Counted from the stretch's first letter, positions 25,401 through 38,104 are shown. The stretch is 64,000 bases of DNA from Todiramphus chloris collaris (GCA_025345505.1 JANVCC010000049.1:7841568-7905567); one strand, 5' to 3'. The notes: generated by a model from the sequence alone, not told the origin. Program-made: numbers and translations.

Positions 25401-28400
25401 GCAGGTTTCTGTGCGCAGAGTTGGGGTCACCACTTGTTCCTGTGCTGGGAAGATGCTGTCCAGGGATGCCTTGGAGGATGATGATGTGTGCTGCATCCCT
25501 CGACTTGCTGCCTGCCTGAGCCTGTGAACTCCAGTGTAGCTTTGCTTCCTGATCTTCTCCATCATTGCACAGTCCCATGGGTGTCCCTGCAAGAGAAGCA
25601 GTCCATAACAGCGTGTTTTGAATGACAGCCCTCCAAGCCTCCTCATCAGACCAGGCTCTGCCCGGGCAGACGTTAGTCATGCACTGTCAGCAGCTCAGCC
25701 CTGTCCTGGGTGGTGAAGGAGCCCTGCTGACCAGCTCTCTTCAATATACCACCTTATAGATGATGCATCTGAATTTACTCCTCTAATCCATCTAATAAAA
25801 TGAATCCTCCACAGTATATTTTTTTGCAAGCAGCAGGGTAAGTGGTGCAGCTGTGTTCCTGGTCCTGCGTCTTTGGACAGACTCAGAAAAACAGTTGACA
25901 TTACCCAGGGCAGGCATTGAGCAACCATTGTTTCCACGCTCTGTCGGCAAACAGGGAGGTCAGCGAGAGGTGTTCAGATCCTGCGTGGAGCAGAGTGGAA
26001 GGGGCCCCAGCCCTTTTACTCAGAGTAAATCACTCACCCACCTTCACTTTACGCAGAGACCTCGGGTGCTGGGTACCCGCGCTGTGGCACGGTCCTTCAT
26101 GCTGTTGTTCTACCAAAGCACCTTCGTGATTCACATGTCTGGCTGCTCTTCGCACGCTTGCAGTCAGCACTGGTTGGTGCAGGGAAGACAGAGCATTTTG
26201 ATGCTAATCTTCTCTTCAAACGTGGCACAAATCCAGCACCAACAACGTGTGGTAGGTGAACCGTGATAGTATTGCACGTCTCCCATGTCGCAGTTATGTG
26301 ACAGCTTGACTAAAACCAGGAGATTTTCCTTGAGCTCTACTTCTTCTACTTAAAAAAAACCCCACCTCCTTTGTGCTTCAAAAAGTCCAGCTGGAAGTCT
26401 TTCCTAATTGCCCATCATTTTTAATTAGGCCTTGTGTTTTTCTCCGGAGCGATCTGAGTACAGTACCCAGATTGCACACAGTGTTCCTCAGCCTGGTGAG
26501 CTGCACATGGCAACTTTTGTTAAATATCATTTATCGGGGGCACACTTGAGACTTGATGATATTTGGGTAGTTCCCAAGAAGCAGTATCATTCCTTCCCAC
26601 TCTCCTGAGAACCTGGCTTTTCTACATTAGCCCATGCTGTTCTACAGCCTCTGAAAATCCAGAGCTCCTACCTTCCAGAGCCACAACCAAACCCAGGCTG
26701 TTCTGTGGAGCCAGCAGCTGGGTGGGGGCCACAAACCCTTGAGACAAACAGATTTCCAAGGCTTTGAGGGGAACTAACCTTTAAAGATCAGGAAACATCT
26801 GATCTTCTCTGAGGCTAAAACAAAATCTTGTCCCTTTCTCACATCATCCAGGGGTTTCTGCAAGACTAGGGTCATCTCTGAGCCTATGAATATGGGATAA
26901 CAGATGAAGCCTGGGCATCCAGGGGGGCTTCTCTGCTGCTGCTGGAGTCAGCTGCAGCCATCCAGGCACAGGCAGGCGACAGGCAGGCAGTGCAGGATTA
27001 TCCTAGGCTGTGCTCAGTTACCGGAGATGCCCTTCGATGCTGGGTACATTCAGTTTCCTTCCATCCGCTCCATTTGTTTTTCCATTTGGCAGAGGGATTC
27101 ACCTAAAGTGACACTTCCTTTTGGTGAATGTGCAGCACGGGGAGCTAATGTGAGCGAGTCATAACGCGGAGCGTAGAAACTTTCTGGTTTAATTGTGGGA
27201 GGGAGCTGCTACTTTCTCTCTCTCTCCCATGGCAAGGTAGGAAGCAGGAGATGAGATGATGTATTTCAGTATGAAACCCAGCTTGGCAATATTTACATAG
27301 CCCTGTGCTATACCTGGCACTCACCATGCAGAAAACGAGATGGGAGAAACACAAATTGCTCAAAATCAGAGGCAGCAAAGCCCAGAGTGGGTTGCTAGGT
27401 GGAGATGAGGGTACAGAGGTGAGGATGGAGGGTGGGGAAGCAGCCACCTTTCCAGAATGCCAGGGCTTTGTGTGGCCAGCCTTGCTCCTGGGAATCGCTG
27501 CACGCAGCTTAAGCCCCACTGGGACATCATGCAGTGGGAGCAGCATGAACCAGCAGCACAGGTGCTGAGCAGCTCAGCCACATTCATGGCTGTTGAGAGA
27601 GGACCTGGAAGACTTGCTGGACCATGTTTTGGGGAACACCATATTTGAATTGGCTTGTAGCCAGGTTGGGTCAGCCAACTCCACTATGGCTTCAGCCACC
27701 TGAAAACATCCTCTGAGCTGGACCGGAGAGCCCTGTGTCTCCGTGCTGCAGCCCAGCTTCCCACTCCTCAGTCACATTTGCACCTCCTCAGCAAAGAAAT
27801 TGTGATCTGCATGGTGCGACCACGGCCAAGTTGCTTGCACTGTGATATTGCCAACGCGGTAACACGCAGCCCTCTGACCTTGTGTGTGACACTGAAAGGA
27901 GAGCATCCCTCCTCCCAGCAACCAAGGCACCAAACCCAGCAGTTTACATCAGCTTTCTGCTGAAATCCTTCAAGTGTAATGATATATGATAACTCAGAGG
28001 GGAGTACCAAGGTCTTGGTATCTCAGAAGCTAAGTGGATTAGAGCCCTGAGCCCAAAACATGCAGTGGTTTAAACCAGACAGGAGAATAAAAACCAGGGC
28101 TGGTTCCCAGACTGCAGTGCAACAACATTTTTACTGTTCCCAGGAAATTGTCTCTTCCAGCTATTTTGGGCTTTTTTTTTTTCATGTGTACCCCAAGGCC
28201 ACATGGTCACTTAGTCATAAATCTGCCCAAGGGGAAAAAAAACAACAAACACCCACTCACCAAAAAAAAAATAAATAAAAGGGGCATTTTTACTGACAGC
28301 AGCTTTGGAAAAGACTGGCAGTGCAGTGTGCTCTGAGCAGAGGCACTGATGGAGCGGGCAGGTTTGGCCCCAGTAGCCCCTTTATGGCAGCTCCAGCTGG

Positions 28401-28606
28401 GGGGGCTGCAGGCAGCAGCCCCAGCCTGCCAGGTTCTGCATGCCCAGCGCTGGGGCTTGGCAACCTGCAAGGCTCTCCAGGCTGCTGGGAAACGAAGCAA
28501 ACAGAGTCAGCCCTTCAGAAAGGGCTAGGCTGGGTCTGCGTGCCAGTTTCCTGGGGGATGGGGGAGCTCACCCACCCAGGAATGAGAAGCTGTCATGTTC
28601 ACAAGT

Positions 28607-28952
28607 GAATCATAGGTTCTTAGAATGGTTGGATCATCGAGTCCAACCCCTCTGCCAGAGCAGGATCACTCAGGGCAAGCCACACAGGAACAGATCAAGG
28701 TGGGTTCTGAAAGTCTCCAGAGAAGGAGACTCCATAACCTCTCCGGGCAGCCCGGTCCAGGCTCTGTCCCTCTCACAGTAAAGAAGTTTTTTCCTCATTT
28801 TGAGGTGTTTCAGCTTGTGACTGTTACCTCTTGTCCTATCACTGGGCACCACAGAAAAGAGACTGGCCCCTTCCACTTGACACCCATCCCTCAGATATTT
28901 ATAGACATTAATAAGATCCCCTCTGAGCCTTCTCAAGACTAAACAGCCCCAG
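28607..28952 (-). mobile_element. CR1 LINE 3' fragment
   Basis: Truncated non-LTR retrotransposon, minus orientation. The minus strand encodes the CR1 ORF2 C-terminus (RRLRGDLINVYKYL, then LFSVVPSDRTRGN), with a frame now interrupted in places, and the 3' end carries the ATTCTAAGA-type tail at the low coordinate. It is 5'-truncated and inactive. Confidence 0.93.
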
Positions 28953-29171
28953 TTAAGAAGGTGAAAGCTTCTCAGTCAGGTGGCAAGCTCTTTCCTACCC
29001 GTGCTTCTGCTCTCCCTGATGGAGGGGAAGGATGCTATGAATTCTCTGTTCTCTTACCCAGAACTGCATGCTTGCTTCAACACTTTGAACACTTTCCCCT
29101 GTGAACCACTTTTGAAATTATTTTTTCATTAAAAAAACAGCGAGTTTGGAGACTCGCAAAAAATCACTATT

Positions 29172-29271
29172 NNNNNNNNNNNNNNNNNNNNNNNNNNNNN
29201 NNNNNNNNNNNNNNNNNNNNNNNNNNNNNNNNNNNNNNNNNNNNNNNNNNNNNNNNNNNNNNNNNNNNNNN
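29172..29271. other. assembly gap (100 N)
   Basis: Exactly 100 N bases, the conventional filler for a gap of unknown size. It lies in the CD40LG-VGLL1 spacer, so sequence of unknown length is missing here. The conserved gene order on both sides supports the join. Confidence 0.99.
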
Positions 29272-29920
29272 CAGCAACACTGCACAGGGCACAGATCACA
29301 CCTTTAGTTCAGACAGCTGAAAATTCACCAGTGCTGACACGTGTCAGCGAGACCTCAGCCTTGCTGTGTGCCTCTGAGCACTTCATCAGGAGGAGGATGT
29401 TCCAGCTTGGCAGATCCTGCCAGAAAAGAGGCTGAAAAAGCACAAGCCAGTCAAAAATTCCAGCGATGAGCGAGTGTTTGCTAAAGGCTTCATGCCACGT
29501 GGATAGGTGAAGTGTCCCTTCCTCCCCTGTGATGGGAGAAATTACTTGACACCTGAACAAAAATGAAAGCAAGAGCAGATTGGGTTCCTTTCCATGCAAT
29601 GAAGGTGGGGTATCAGCTCCAGAATGAGGACCACCAGCTATAGCATTTTCCCAGGTGACATCGCTGTCAGTGTGACTGTGAGCTGGCTGTTCCCTGTGAC
29701 CCCAGAGACAACCGAGCTCCCCAGTAAATCGCTGCCACCTCCAGCCCAATTGTACATGGGAGAGTTTGTGTTTCTTACAGCTGTTCATCCAAAATTAGGA
29801 ACGACAGAAATGCAAACACACTGTCACATCTCCATCACATCTTCTGGGACATTTCATAACTAGATTGGTTTCAAATAAAAAGCTATGCTGATGGGGAAAA
29901 GCGACAATAAATGCCCAGAA

Positions 29921-30140
29921 GAATCAGAACAGCTTGGGTTGGAAGGTACCTTTAAAGATCACCCAGTCCAACCCCCCTGCAGGGAGCAGGGACATCTGCA
30001 ACTAGAGCAGGGTGCTCAGAGCCCTGTTCAACCTGACCTTGAATGTTTCCAGGGATGGAGCATCTGCCACCTCCCCAGGCAACCTGGGCCAGTGTTTCAC
30101 CACCATCCTTGTGAGAGGCCATATAAAGCCTGGCTGAGTT
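29921..30140 (-). mobile_element. CR1 LINE 3' fragment
   Basis: The plus strand shows the typical reversed CR1 3' end: GGTTGGAAGGTACCTTTAAA, then GTCCAACCCCCCTGC, CCAGGGATGGAGCATCTGCC and CACCACCATCCTTGTGA. It belongs to a subfamily different from the copy at 28.6 kb, which lacks the ACCTTTAAAGATCA block. It is not coding. Confidence 0.9.
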
Positions 30141-31059
30141 ACCCAGTAGCATTCCCGACCCCCCCCCCCTTTAAAAAAAAAATAAACCTAAAGGTTTTTC
30201 TTTAATAACAAAGGAATCTCTTGTTTGCCATTGCAGTCTGGGACTATTTTTAACACTACTACTGAGTGACTAAAATGGGGTGGAGTAGCTAAGCCAGCTA
30301 TGCTGCTCCCTGCCACCCACAAGGTTTATCTGACCATCAGAGGAGGAGCTGGACCGGGGCCACCCAGCACAAGAAGGCAGAGCACGGTGCCCACAAGCAC
30401 AAGATACGCAGAAGAAAATGTCTGTGTCCTGGGACACGCATGGTGAAAAAATGTATAGCAGTTCCTGTGGTTCATTAAAAAAATAACAAAAACACAGGAT
30501 AGGCAGGTCAAAATACTTGAGTATTTTTCTCTGCATTATCCTCCAAACAGGGCTCATGGAGTGTATAGTTTGTAACTTACCTTCCCCCCCAGAGCAAGAT
30601 AGGAGAAAAACCATCCATGCAAAGAAGCTATTCCTGGACTAGACCTTTAGAAACTGTACCCAGAGGAAGGCAAACTGGTTTCCCATAGGGTCAGTTAGTG
30701 CCCAGAAAATGTAACACCCAGACCAACGTTTGTCCTTCTGTCCTTCGGAGTGGTCTCTGCAGAGGTGCTTGAGTGTTCAGGGAGTGGGAAGCTGTTGTAC
30801 AGCCCACAGCTCTTCTCCCATCACCACCGTGGTTGCTGCGTTGAGAGGAGGAAGCAACAGTAACTGTGGGAAGTACCAGATGGCAGCTGCTGAATGCACG
30901 GTGCTGTCTGCCAAGTCCTTCTGAGCAAAAGAGCACATACACTGAATGGGCACGAAGACAACATCACTGGAACACGATGGCAGCATCGGGAACACAGCAC
31001 TAGCCTGAGTGGGAAAAGCAAGAAACACTCTACTCTGGACAAAAAAAATACTGTAGAGG

Positions 31060-31112
31060 AATATATATTATGTATATGTATATTATATGTGTATATATAT
31101 ACACATATATAA
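31060..31112. repeat. TA/TG-rich microsatellite with a 26-bp perfect palindrome
   Basis: Imperfect TA/TG repeat. Positions 31084-31109 form an exact inverted repeat with no spacer (arms TATATGTGTATAT), able to extrude as a cruciform. Confidence 0.8.
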
Positions 31113-32806
31113 AAAAGCTTACCTGACGTAGAGAGCTGCTGTGTAATGTTCAAAGCTCTATTCATACTAACTCATTAAGGGCAAATTGCACTGATGGGTT
31201 AACTGTGTTTATTGCAGAAGAACAGTAAGATGCCTACAAACCCAGCCACTCTCTGGTGGTGCAACACAAAACACGGGAGCAGTAGCATCTCTGGCCCCCA
31301 GGCCTCTACCCCAAATCATCCTAATAGCCAGGGAGGAGAGCAAGCACCCGTGTGCCCAGCGCAGAGACTGGCACCACAGCTCACAGCACTGGCAAGGGGG
31401 GTGCAGGATAAGACAGCAGCCCTTTCCCCCAGCTCTGCTGTACAGCTGGATGGCGAGGACGTGGTCCTGCCAAGGAGTCCTGCAATGCTCAAAGCGTTCC
31501 CATGTCGAGGCAGAATCGGCGATCTCTTGTGTCACTTATTAGTGACATGTATTTAAAAACAAGGGGTTTTTATTCCCCTCCCACACTGTTCAATCCCATG
31601 TGGTCAGTTCCCCAGAATGATGGGCTTTAAGCCACCTTGAATATTCCCAGCTGTGACACACATGGGACTAAACTGTTTCAAGAAGCACTACATTTTAAGA
31701 GCATTTAGATGTACACTTATATGTCTTTTCAGATGTTAGAGCCAAGTTATTTCAGTATTGTCTTTTAGGAGGTATGGCAGAGGGAGACAAAAATACTATT
31801 TCACTATTTTGAAGCAGTAACTTCACTGGAATTACGGTGCACACACAAGGAAGACACATGCAGGGAGCACAGCTTGGAAATCTTTGCTTTGGCCCCTAGA
31901 AAAAGCAAGGTGATATTACCACACAGCTTTAAAAATCAGGGAATTAAGTGATTTGGGATGACAAAAAACTAACTGAGGAGGCACTCCTCAACTTAAAAAG
32001 GAAGGAAGGCAATTTTGTAGAAATATGGGAATAAAAAAAAATAAAGGTGATTTTTCAGTGTTTATCTATAGGGAGACAGGATCTTGGGCTACCTTTTATT
32101 CATTTAAATAATTCCCCTTGCATATGATCTCATGGGTTTTTTTAGAGCAAACATATATAAACCAGAATTTTAAATGTTTTCTTTTTAAATCAGTACCATA
32201 AACTTCTAAAGCTGCTGAATTTAAATTACTTACAAAATTTCACAAGGTGTTATAACTGAAGTAGACCAGTGGCAGCATAGAGACCTGGGCTGAACAGGGC
32301 CACAAACACTTATACCAGCTAAGGATTTCTCCTACAAAATCACAAGCTCTAGGATCTCAAAGGTCAAATTTCCTTAAGCAACTGCACAGAGCTGTCTGAA
32401 AACGTTAAATCACGGCCCTTTATATTAAATTAATGTATAGCTAATGAAGAAGGAAAAAATAAAACCAAATCTCCTTTATCCTTAGGATTTACAATGAAAG
32501 CCAAGCAGTCTCTCTTACTGCAGGGATTACATACACAAACCTAAATACCAGTCACATGAGGTTTTACTCACAGAAGCTTCAGTAAACATATTTGCCAAGG
32601 GTGAGTGGTGAAGCAAGGGTGGGAATCTGGATGTGCAGGATGGAGGCACAGTTCCCAACTGCCAGGTCTGCTGTGCAGAGGAGCACAGAGACCACCCCGC
32701 CTCCGTTCAGCCGCTCTGAGGCCTGGGGGATGCCAAAGGGATCGATTTTTGCTTGTTCAGATAGCCAAGCCCTTCAAGCTTAATCTAAAATTCAACCCCA
32801 CAGGGA

Positions 32807-32812
32807 TTTATT
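32807..32812 (-). terminator. candidate VGLL1 poly(A) signal
   Basis: AATAAA on the minus strand lies about 1.2 kb past the proposed VGLL1 stop. It is a canonical hexamer in a plausible place; no transcript end is visible. Confidence 0.25.
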
Positions 32813-34010
32813 TAGAAAAAGAACCTTTTACACCTTCAGAAAGGCTGGGAAAATAAACCCTTCCCACCTCCAGCTTTTTGCCCAAAGGTGTCTTAATTGC
32901 ATCCATTGAGGATCCAGATTTCCTCCCCAGCCTGGTGTTAATTCAGTGCTTTCTAGAGGCTGGTTATATATTATAAGAGGGCAAAGCAGTGCCTTCAGGC
33001 ATATGCAGATTATATAGCTTCTGAAGAATGTCCCTGTAGACAACAATTGAAAGTATGGCTAAAAATTACTGTATTTTCAAAACATAACTCTGATAACATG
33101 CTCCACTGACCTATGGTTGTGTTGAAGTCTCTTGCCCATGGTCTAAAATATTTTAAACAATATGGAGATATCAACTCAAGCTAAGAAGCTGCAGCACTGA
33201 ATTTAAGCAAACTGCATCCCTGCACTTGTCAGTTATCAACTGCATTGATAAGAATTATGCTTCTTAACAAGAGATGGTCAATTAATACACACGGAAACAT
33301 TAGAAAGTGCTAAGAGTCCTTTCAAGAGGACTACATGAAAAGCCTTAAGTAGACAATATTTCTTCACAACAAACATACTGTCAGATTTAATACCGCAGCT
33401 ATTCAAAATTATTTACTGAATAGAAAAATATGATTTTTCGTTCCCCATATAGTAAATAGTACATCTATTCTTCCAAGGGAGAGAAAAAGCACAGAATAGC
33501 TGCAGTTCCTTTCTTCTTGATTCACAGTTGCAAATAATAAAAGTTCACAGCAAGAATTTTCTCTTCCAGAATAAAGTAGAAACATCCAGTTGCTAAAAGT
33601 ACAAATCTTGTCTTCGGTCATGAATCTGAATACCTGAAAGACACAGTGGTATCAGGACTGTCAAACAGCATAATCCATGCAGAAGATGTTGTGCAAACAA
33701 AATTGCACCTTTGGGTCTGATGCAAGAGGGCCCTTACTAGAATAACCAGAATGACCCATCCAAAGTATCCCAAAATATTGCACATCAAAGAACTAACATC
33801 AGGCTGTGACACAGTCTCAAAAGACTAATAAAAATACGGAAGCCTGAATACTTTGGGAATAGTTTCTTAGAACAACTCTGCTAGCAGGGTGGTGGGGTTG
33901 TTGGTGAAAACTGCAGCAATGTGAGCACACAGGTCCAGAAGGCACCTCAGCCTGAAGCTGGGTGCTTGGATGGTGGTATAGCCACCATGGGGTTAGAAAA
34001 CCATAATATC

Positions 34011-34105
34011 TCATTTGCATAGAATGTTTTCCCTCCTCTTTGTTAATGTAGCTGTGGGAGGCGATGTGGAGATCTTGGGGGAAAGGCAAGCTTTTGAAAC
34101 ACAGT
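34011..34105 (-). CDS. VGLL1: probable VGLL1 last coding exon
   Basis: A CAG acceptor ending at 34106 (TGGTTGCTTACAG) opens a segment in the needed phase that runs 30 codons to TGA at 34013-34011. The part reading [14 protein letters not shown] loosely resembles the human tail's STSLPNETL region. The human C-terminus continues further; a similar-looking continuation exists here in another frame. Exon identity is inferred from position, phase and weak similarity. Confidence 0.5.
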
Positions 34106-37100
34106 CTGTAAGCAACCATGGAAGCATCTTTAATCCTGTGTAAGCAAGGCAGCTGTCCTTCATAGGTGAGTATTAATTTGTTCCAAGCCTGCTGGTTTCA
34201 TTACTCACCTGCAGTGGCATGGCTTACACTGGGATTTTCTGGGCCTTGGTAAGAGCTTGCTTTCCTCTCTTAAAGAAAATAAAATATTAAAGATAAGCAA
34301 AGATTCAACACAGAGCTAAAAGTAGTCAATAGTTTCTAAAGAAACCTTGTGCTTTTACAGCCCAGCCTATAGCACAGGTGCTGGGGAGCTCTGTGCTGTC
34401 TGGCACAGCAATATATACTTCCATAAATATAAATATCAGCTGTTCTTAAACATGACACAGCCCGACGAAAAGTGTATTTAACAGATAGAGCCAAGAAACA
34501 GGGACTCCCACAGCCAGACTAGATGCACACATCCTAGGGACTTGCCAAAGACTCCCTGCGAACACGGGCCAGTCATTTCTTCTCTGTTCTTTTTGGGTTG
34601 CTCCATCAGCACATGCACAGTGATACACATGTGGTGTTCTAAGGCTCCCTGAATATTCAGAAAGGCCCAGTGAACACCCTGAAAGAAAATGCTTTAATTG
34701 GTGAACACCAAGCTGTTTAATTTTAAATTCACATATACACACACACATTTTCTTTCTGAAATTTTGAACAGAAGTCCACTCTTGTTAGCACTGCTTGCCT
34801 TTTCTGATCCCAAGACTAGTTTCATGAAATATCTCCTTTTTTTTGGAGGAGGAGTCAGTTCCTTGGGCTCCCAAGCCTTGCTAGGCTCACATTGCCCCCT
34901 TGGGGAAGAGGGCACCTAACCTTATTCTTAAATTAAATCCTAGAAATCCAGACAGTGTCTTTAAAGTAATTAGCCTGTCGTTTACTAGCTGCAGAAAGTC
35001 TAGGGTGAGTGCCTGTGCAAGAGAGCCACACAGCCTCAGCTAAATCTAACTGTGTACCAAGAGCAGAAGATGCATACACTCTCCCTTTTCCACGCACACA
35101 CAGAGAGGTGTTAGACAATCTAGCAGGAAGAGGTTATGAGGACCTACAGTTTGGGCCCTCATAACAACATAGCCTTGGGATAGCCTCCAAAGAGGAGCTG
35201 TGGCTAAGACTGCCTGGAGACATAAATGGTTTTTAGCCCATGTTCTGCCAAATTCCTGCTGATGCAGGTTAGAAGACAGGTAACCATTCAGTATTTCACA
35301 GCTGGTTATTTATTAAAACCTAAGACTCAGGATCGCTTCTTCACATGCCTGGTCCTCTTTTATCTAGAAGCACAAGGTAGGACATGCTGTATTTTTCCAG
35401 CAGACTCCCTAAACAATTTCACAACCCTTTTTCTTGGAACCCAGAGCCAAGCTGACTATGTGGGTGACGCCCAGGACCAGCAATGCAGGCGTACCCTAAC
35501 AGGGCACCAGGGCTCTGGCCAGGAAGCTTGATCTTGGTGAGCTTTTCAAAGGCAGAGCCTACCCACAAGGGAGCAATTTCAGCCATCAGACTAGATGCTG
35601 TGTGGACATGGTGTCAAGTGGGTGTCAACTAGAAGGGGCCAGTCTCCTCACTTGTGCTCTGCGATAGGACAAGAGGTAATGCTAGCAAGCTGAAACACAA
35701 GTTCCACCTCAAAATGAGGAGAAACTTCTTTACTGTGAGGGTGACAGAGCACTGGAACAGGCTGCCCAGAGAGGTTGTGGAGTGTCCTCTGGTATACACC
35801 ATATCTGCTACCTATAAAGTAGAGGTCCTGATAGCACTGTGGATAATGTTTACTTTCACTTAAAACATCCCCCTAATACCAGCCAGAAGGTGAAATACTC
35901 TGCAAGAGGGCAATGCATATTTTTAACGAAGCCATACTATATGGCTAATCAATCCCGAGCACCACAGTGCCCAGCATGAGCTATCCATTGGAAAAAAGTT
36001 TCTGTGAGCTAGGCTGAGGATGGCTCCAGTTTGAGAACCTTTGAAGCAGACTGTATTGTTTTGTCTCTTTACATAGGATGTCATCAAAGAATAAAGTGAT
36101 AGTATTTCCTTACCTCCCCCAGGAGCTGAACTTTGACTTATATTTTGTAACCTAGCAGGTCCAGTCATACAAGCAGAACTCGAGTGTTGCTTCATGGTAC
36201 ATTCTTGCATGGATGTCAGGCACCTTTCCTGTTGCAGAAGACCAAGAAGAGAACCGTATTTCCTGTCAGAGATCGGTTCATCTACCACATGCAGGTCAGG
36301 CAAGGCATGATGATACACCGAACTGGCAAGACTGGGAGTCCCAATCGCAGGGAAGGGCCATAAATCTGATGGTTGAGTTGGATGACTCCGCAGAGCTGAT
36401 GGCTGGTACTGTCCTGACATACCAGCAGCAGGAAAATTCAGACCAGAATTTGACATGCTTGTAGCAGAAGATGACAGATATGGTTTGGAGCAATGTGAAG
36501 AGAAATTCCACTGGTGGGGAGAAGTGCTATCTACTTGAAAAGAGAAAGAAAACATCTTAAGTCTCATCAATTTTTACTTTTTTTTCCAAGGCAATTCCAA
36601 GGGACTTCTAAGGGAATACTGCCACCTTGCATATTCATTTTTAAAGAAATGTATATTCACTTTTGTGCTGATTATCATAAAAATCAACAACAAAGTCGTA
36701 CTAAAAGCAGACCAAATCACCACCACCAGTACTTTCGTATAACTATTACACTTGTTTTCTTACAGGCCACTAGCACAGGCAAGGTTTTAACAATTGCAAG
36801 CTTAAACAAATACATTTTTGCAAACACAACAAACTGTCATAATACACTTAACGCATCTGACAGCAGTAGAGGCTTTTGGGCAGAAAATGAGGACCTGGTC
36901 CTGTTAACAGGACCAAAGAAAGCTTGGGAAGCAGCTCAGCAAGCACAGGGTTTTAACCCAGAAAGTCTCAGCTACATACTCCAGGTCTTTCCATTATTTC
37001 CTAACTTTCTGCTTGCACACAATTCCAAAATTAAGCATGCTGCGTCTTAAATTCCTTTTTGAAATCTAGTCACCCCTGGCTGGGACCACGCTGAGGCATG

Positions 37101-37324
37101 GCAGGCAGCTCACCGTTCTTCAGGACAACAGTCTCCCCCTTCTGCTTCGTGCTCAGGTCTTGTGGGTTCTTGGCATTGCTCAGAGCTCTAGAAAAATGTT
37201 CGTCTACCACACTGTTAATATCCCCTTGGAAATATGTGAATACAACACTCTGAGCCCCCCATTCTGTTTTCACAGGTTCTTTGCTTTTACATGGCTTTGG
37301 AGAGAGCTTCCTTGTTTCTTCCAT
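34011..37324 (-). CDS. VGLL1: Vestigial-like family member 1, TEAD cofactor (three coding exons)
   Basis: Nuclear transcription cofactor that binds TEAD factors through the Tondu motif, competing with YAP/TAZ for the same surface. Coding segments are 37324-37114, 36533-36114 and, probably, 34105-34011, giving about 241 aa (human 258). Residues 27-50 form the Tondu motif, starting [20 protein letters not shown] and nearly identical to human. Exon 3 carries a TSPHQW segment, an LWPFPAIG segment and a second conserved block around K162-L176 ([15 protein letters not shown]), all matching human VGLL1 in order. The middle is Ser/Pro-rich and presumably disordered. The gene lies between HTATSF1 and CD40LG in the same orientation, as in mammals. 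The 5' non-coding exons were not resolved, and the last exon is the weakest part of the model. Confidence 0.93.
35615..35805 (+). mobile_element. CR1 LINE internal fragment
   Basis: The plus strand encodes a CR1 ORF2 C-terminal segment ([33 protein letters not shown]). It lacks both the 5' portion and the 3' tail. It lies just downstream of VGLL1 exon 36533-36114, in the final intron, opposite in orientation to the gene. Confidence 0.92.
36114..36533 (-). CDS. VGLL1: VGLL1 second coding exon
   Basis: This 420-nt exon encodes residues 71-210. The acceptor is TTTTTCAAG and the donor GTAAGG starts at 36113, phase 1. Translation is Ser/Pro-rich with the conserved [15 protein letters not shown] block. 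The frame stays open past the donor to 35923, but that extension has no family resemblance, so splicing is preferred. Confidence 0.92.
37114..37324 (-). CDS. VGLL1: VGLL1 first coding exon: Tondu (TEAD-binding) motif
   Basis: It encodes residues 1-70. The ATG at 37324 (MEETRKLSP) is preferred over an upstream in-frame ATG at 37366 because an acceptor TTTGGCAG ends at 37345, leaving a 20-nt 5' UTR piece on the exon (37344-37325). It ends VVLKN plus one base before the donor GTGAGC at 37113, phase 1. Confidence 0.95.
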
Positions 37325-38104
37325 TTTCACAAAACCAACAGCCCCTGCCAAAGCAAAAGAAAACAAACAAAACCAGACCAGTCAGAGAAATACTAGTCAA
37401 CTTAAAGTGCACAGTCAGCGGTGAGCCCATCTTCCTTTTGAAACTGGTAGGGCCAGAAGAACTGTTACTAGTAAGACCAGATTCTTTATCTGGGTTTCTG
37501 TTTCTTCCATGCACCTTTTATTTCCTTAGTATATACTTCTAACATAGAATACTCTTAAGTATAAAACCAAAGGAGAAATCTTTCAATAAGTATGCATTAC
37601 ATTTTTCAGAATTGTGATGGGAGCCCATTGCTCCCACTCAGTCAAATTGAGTCCTGTTTGTCTTGTTTACAGCAGTGCCTTTTGCTAGTGAGCAATAAGT
37701 TTGATACAAACTGTACAATACACAAGGATGGATATGGCATCTTCAAAGCAATGAATGGCTCAAAGAGGTTCAGAGGATACCAACCTTGTAGGAGTTACCT
37801 GTCAATGCCATAGCATTGGCTCTATGGAAAAAGAAAATGGGCACATCCATTCACCAGCTGTCCTTTCTCACTCTGCCTTCATCCATCTTTAGAACTCTGG
37901 GCTTCAGACATAGTAATATGCAAACCTACCTGAGGATGGAAGTGTGCTAAAAGAAATGAAACACCTGGACAAATAATTCAGAGGTGGCAATAGCCCTGGA
38001 TGAAGTTCAGGGTGAACTTACCTAAATGCTTTGTCCAAGTCTGGATTTTGCATTGTTCACAAAAATAAAAAAACCAAAACCAAAACACACTGGCAGAGTG
38101 GAGG

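Larger units (their letters stand above)
11300..28600. other. long spacer upstream of CD40LG, no gene recognised
   Basis: About 17 kb of GC-richer DNA with overlapping chance ORFs (longest around 200 codons) and no domain, splice-consistent exon chain or retroelement that I can recognise. A CpG-dense pocket near 16.0-16.4 kb and minor simple repeats are the only structure seen. Enhancers for CD40LG could lie here, but nothing in the text proves one. Confidence 0.5.
30141..34000. other. spacer and VGLL1 3' region, no further gene recognised
   Basis: AT-rich sequence that includes a TA-rich palindrome near 31.1 kb and the presumed VGLL1 3' UTR towards 34.0 kb. No coding potential beyond short chance ORFs. 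Confidence 0.5.

Noticed and set aside
28670-28936. Open frame in the minus strand at 28.7-28.9 kb
   Set aside because: It is the ORF2 C-terminus of the CR1 fragment and not a host gene.
29309-29788. 159-codon minus-strand ORF right of the assembly gap
   Set aside because: It starts mid-spacer with no recognisable domain and no flanking gene model. I could not connect it to VGLL1 or CD40LG by phase.
35923-36113. Read-through extension of VGLL1 exon 3
   Set aside because: The frame stays open but resembles nothing in the family, and a good donor (GTAAGG) precedes it; treated as intron.
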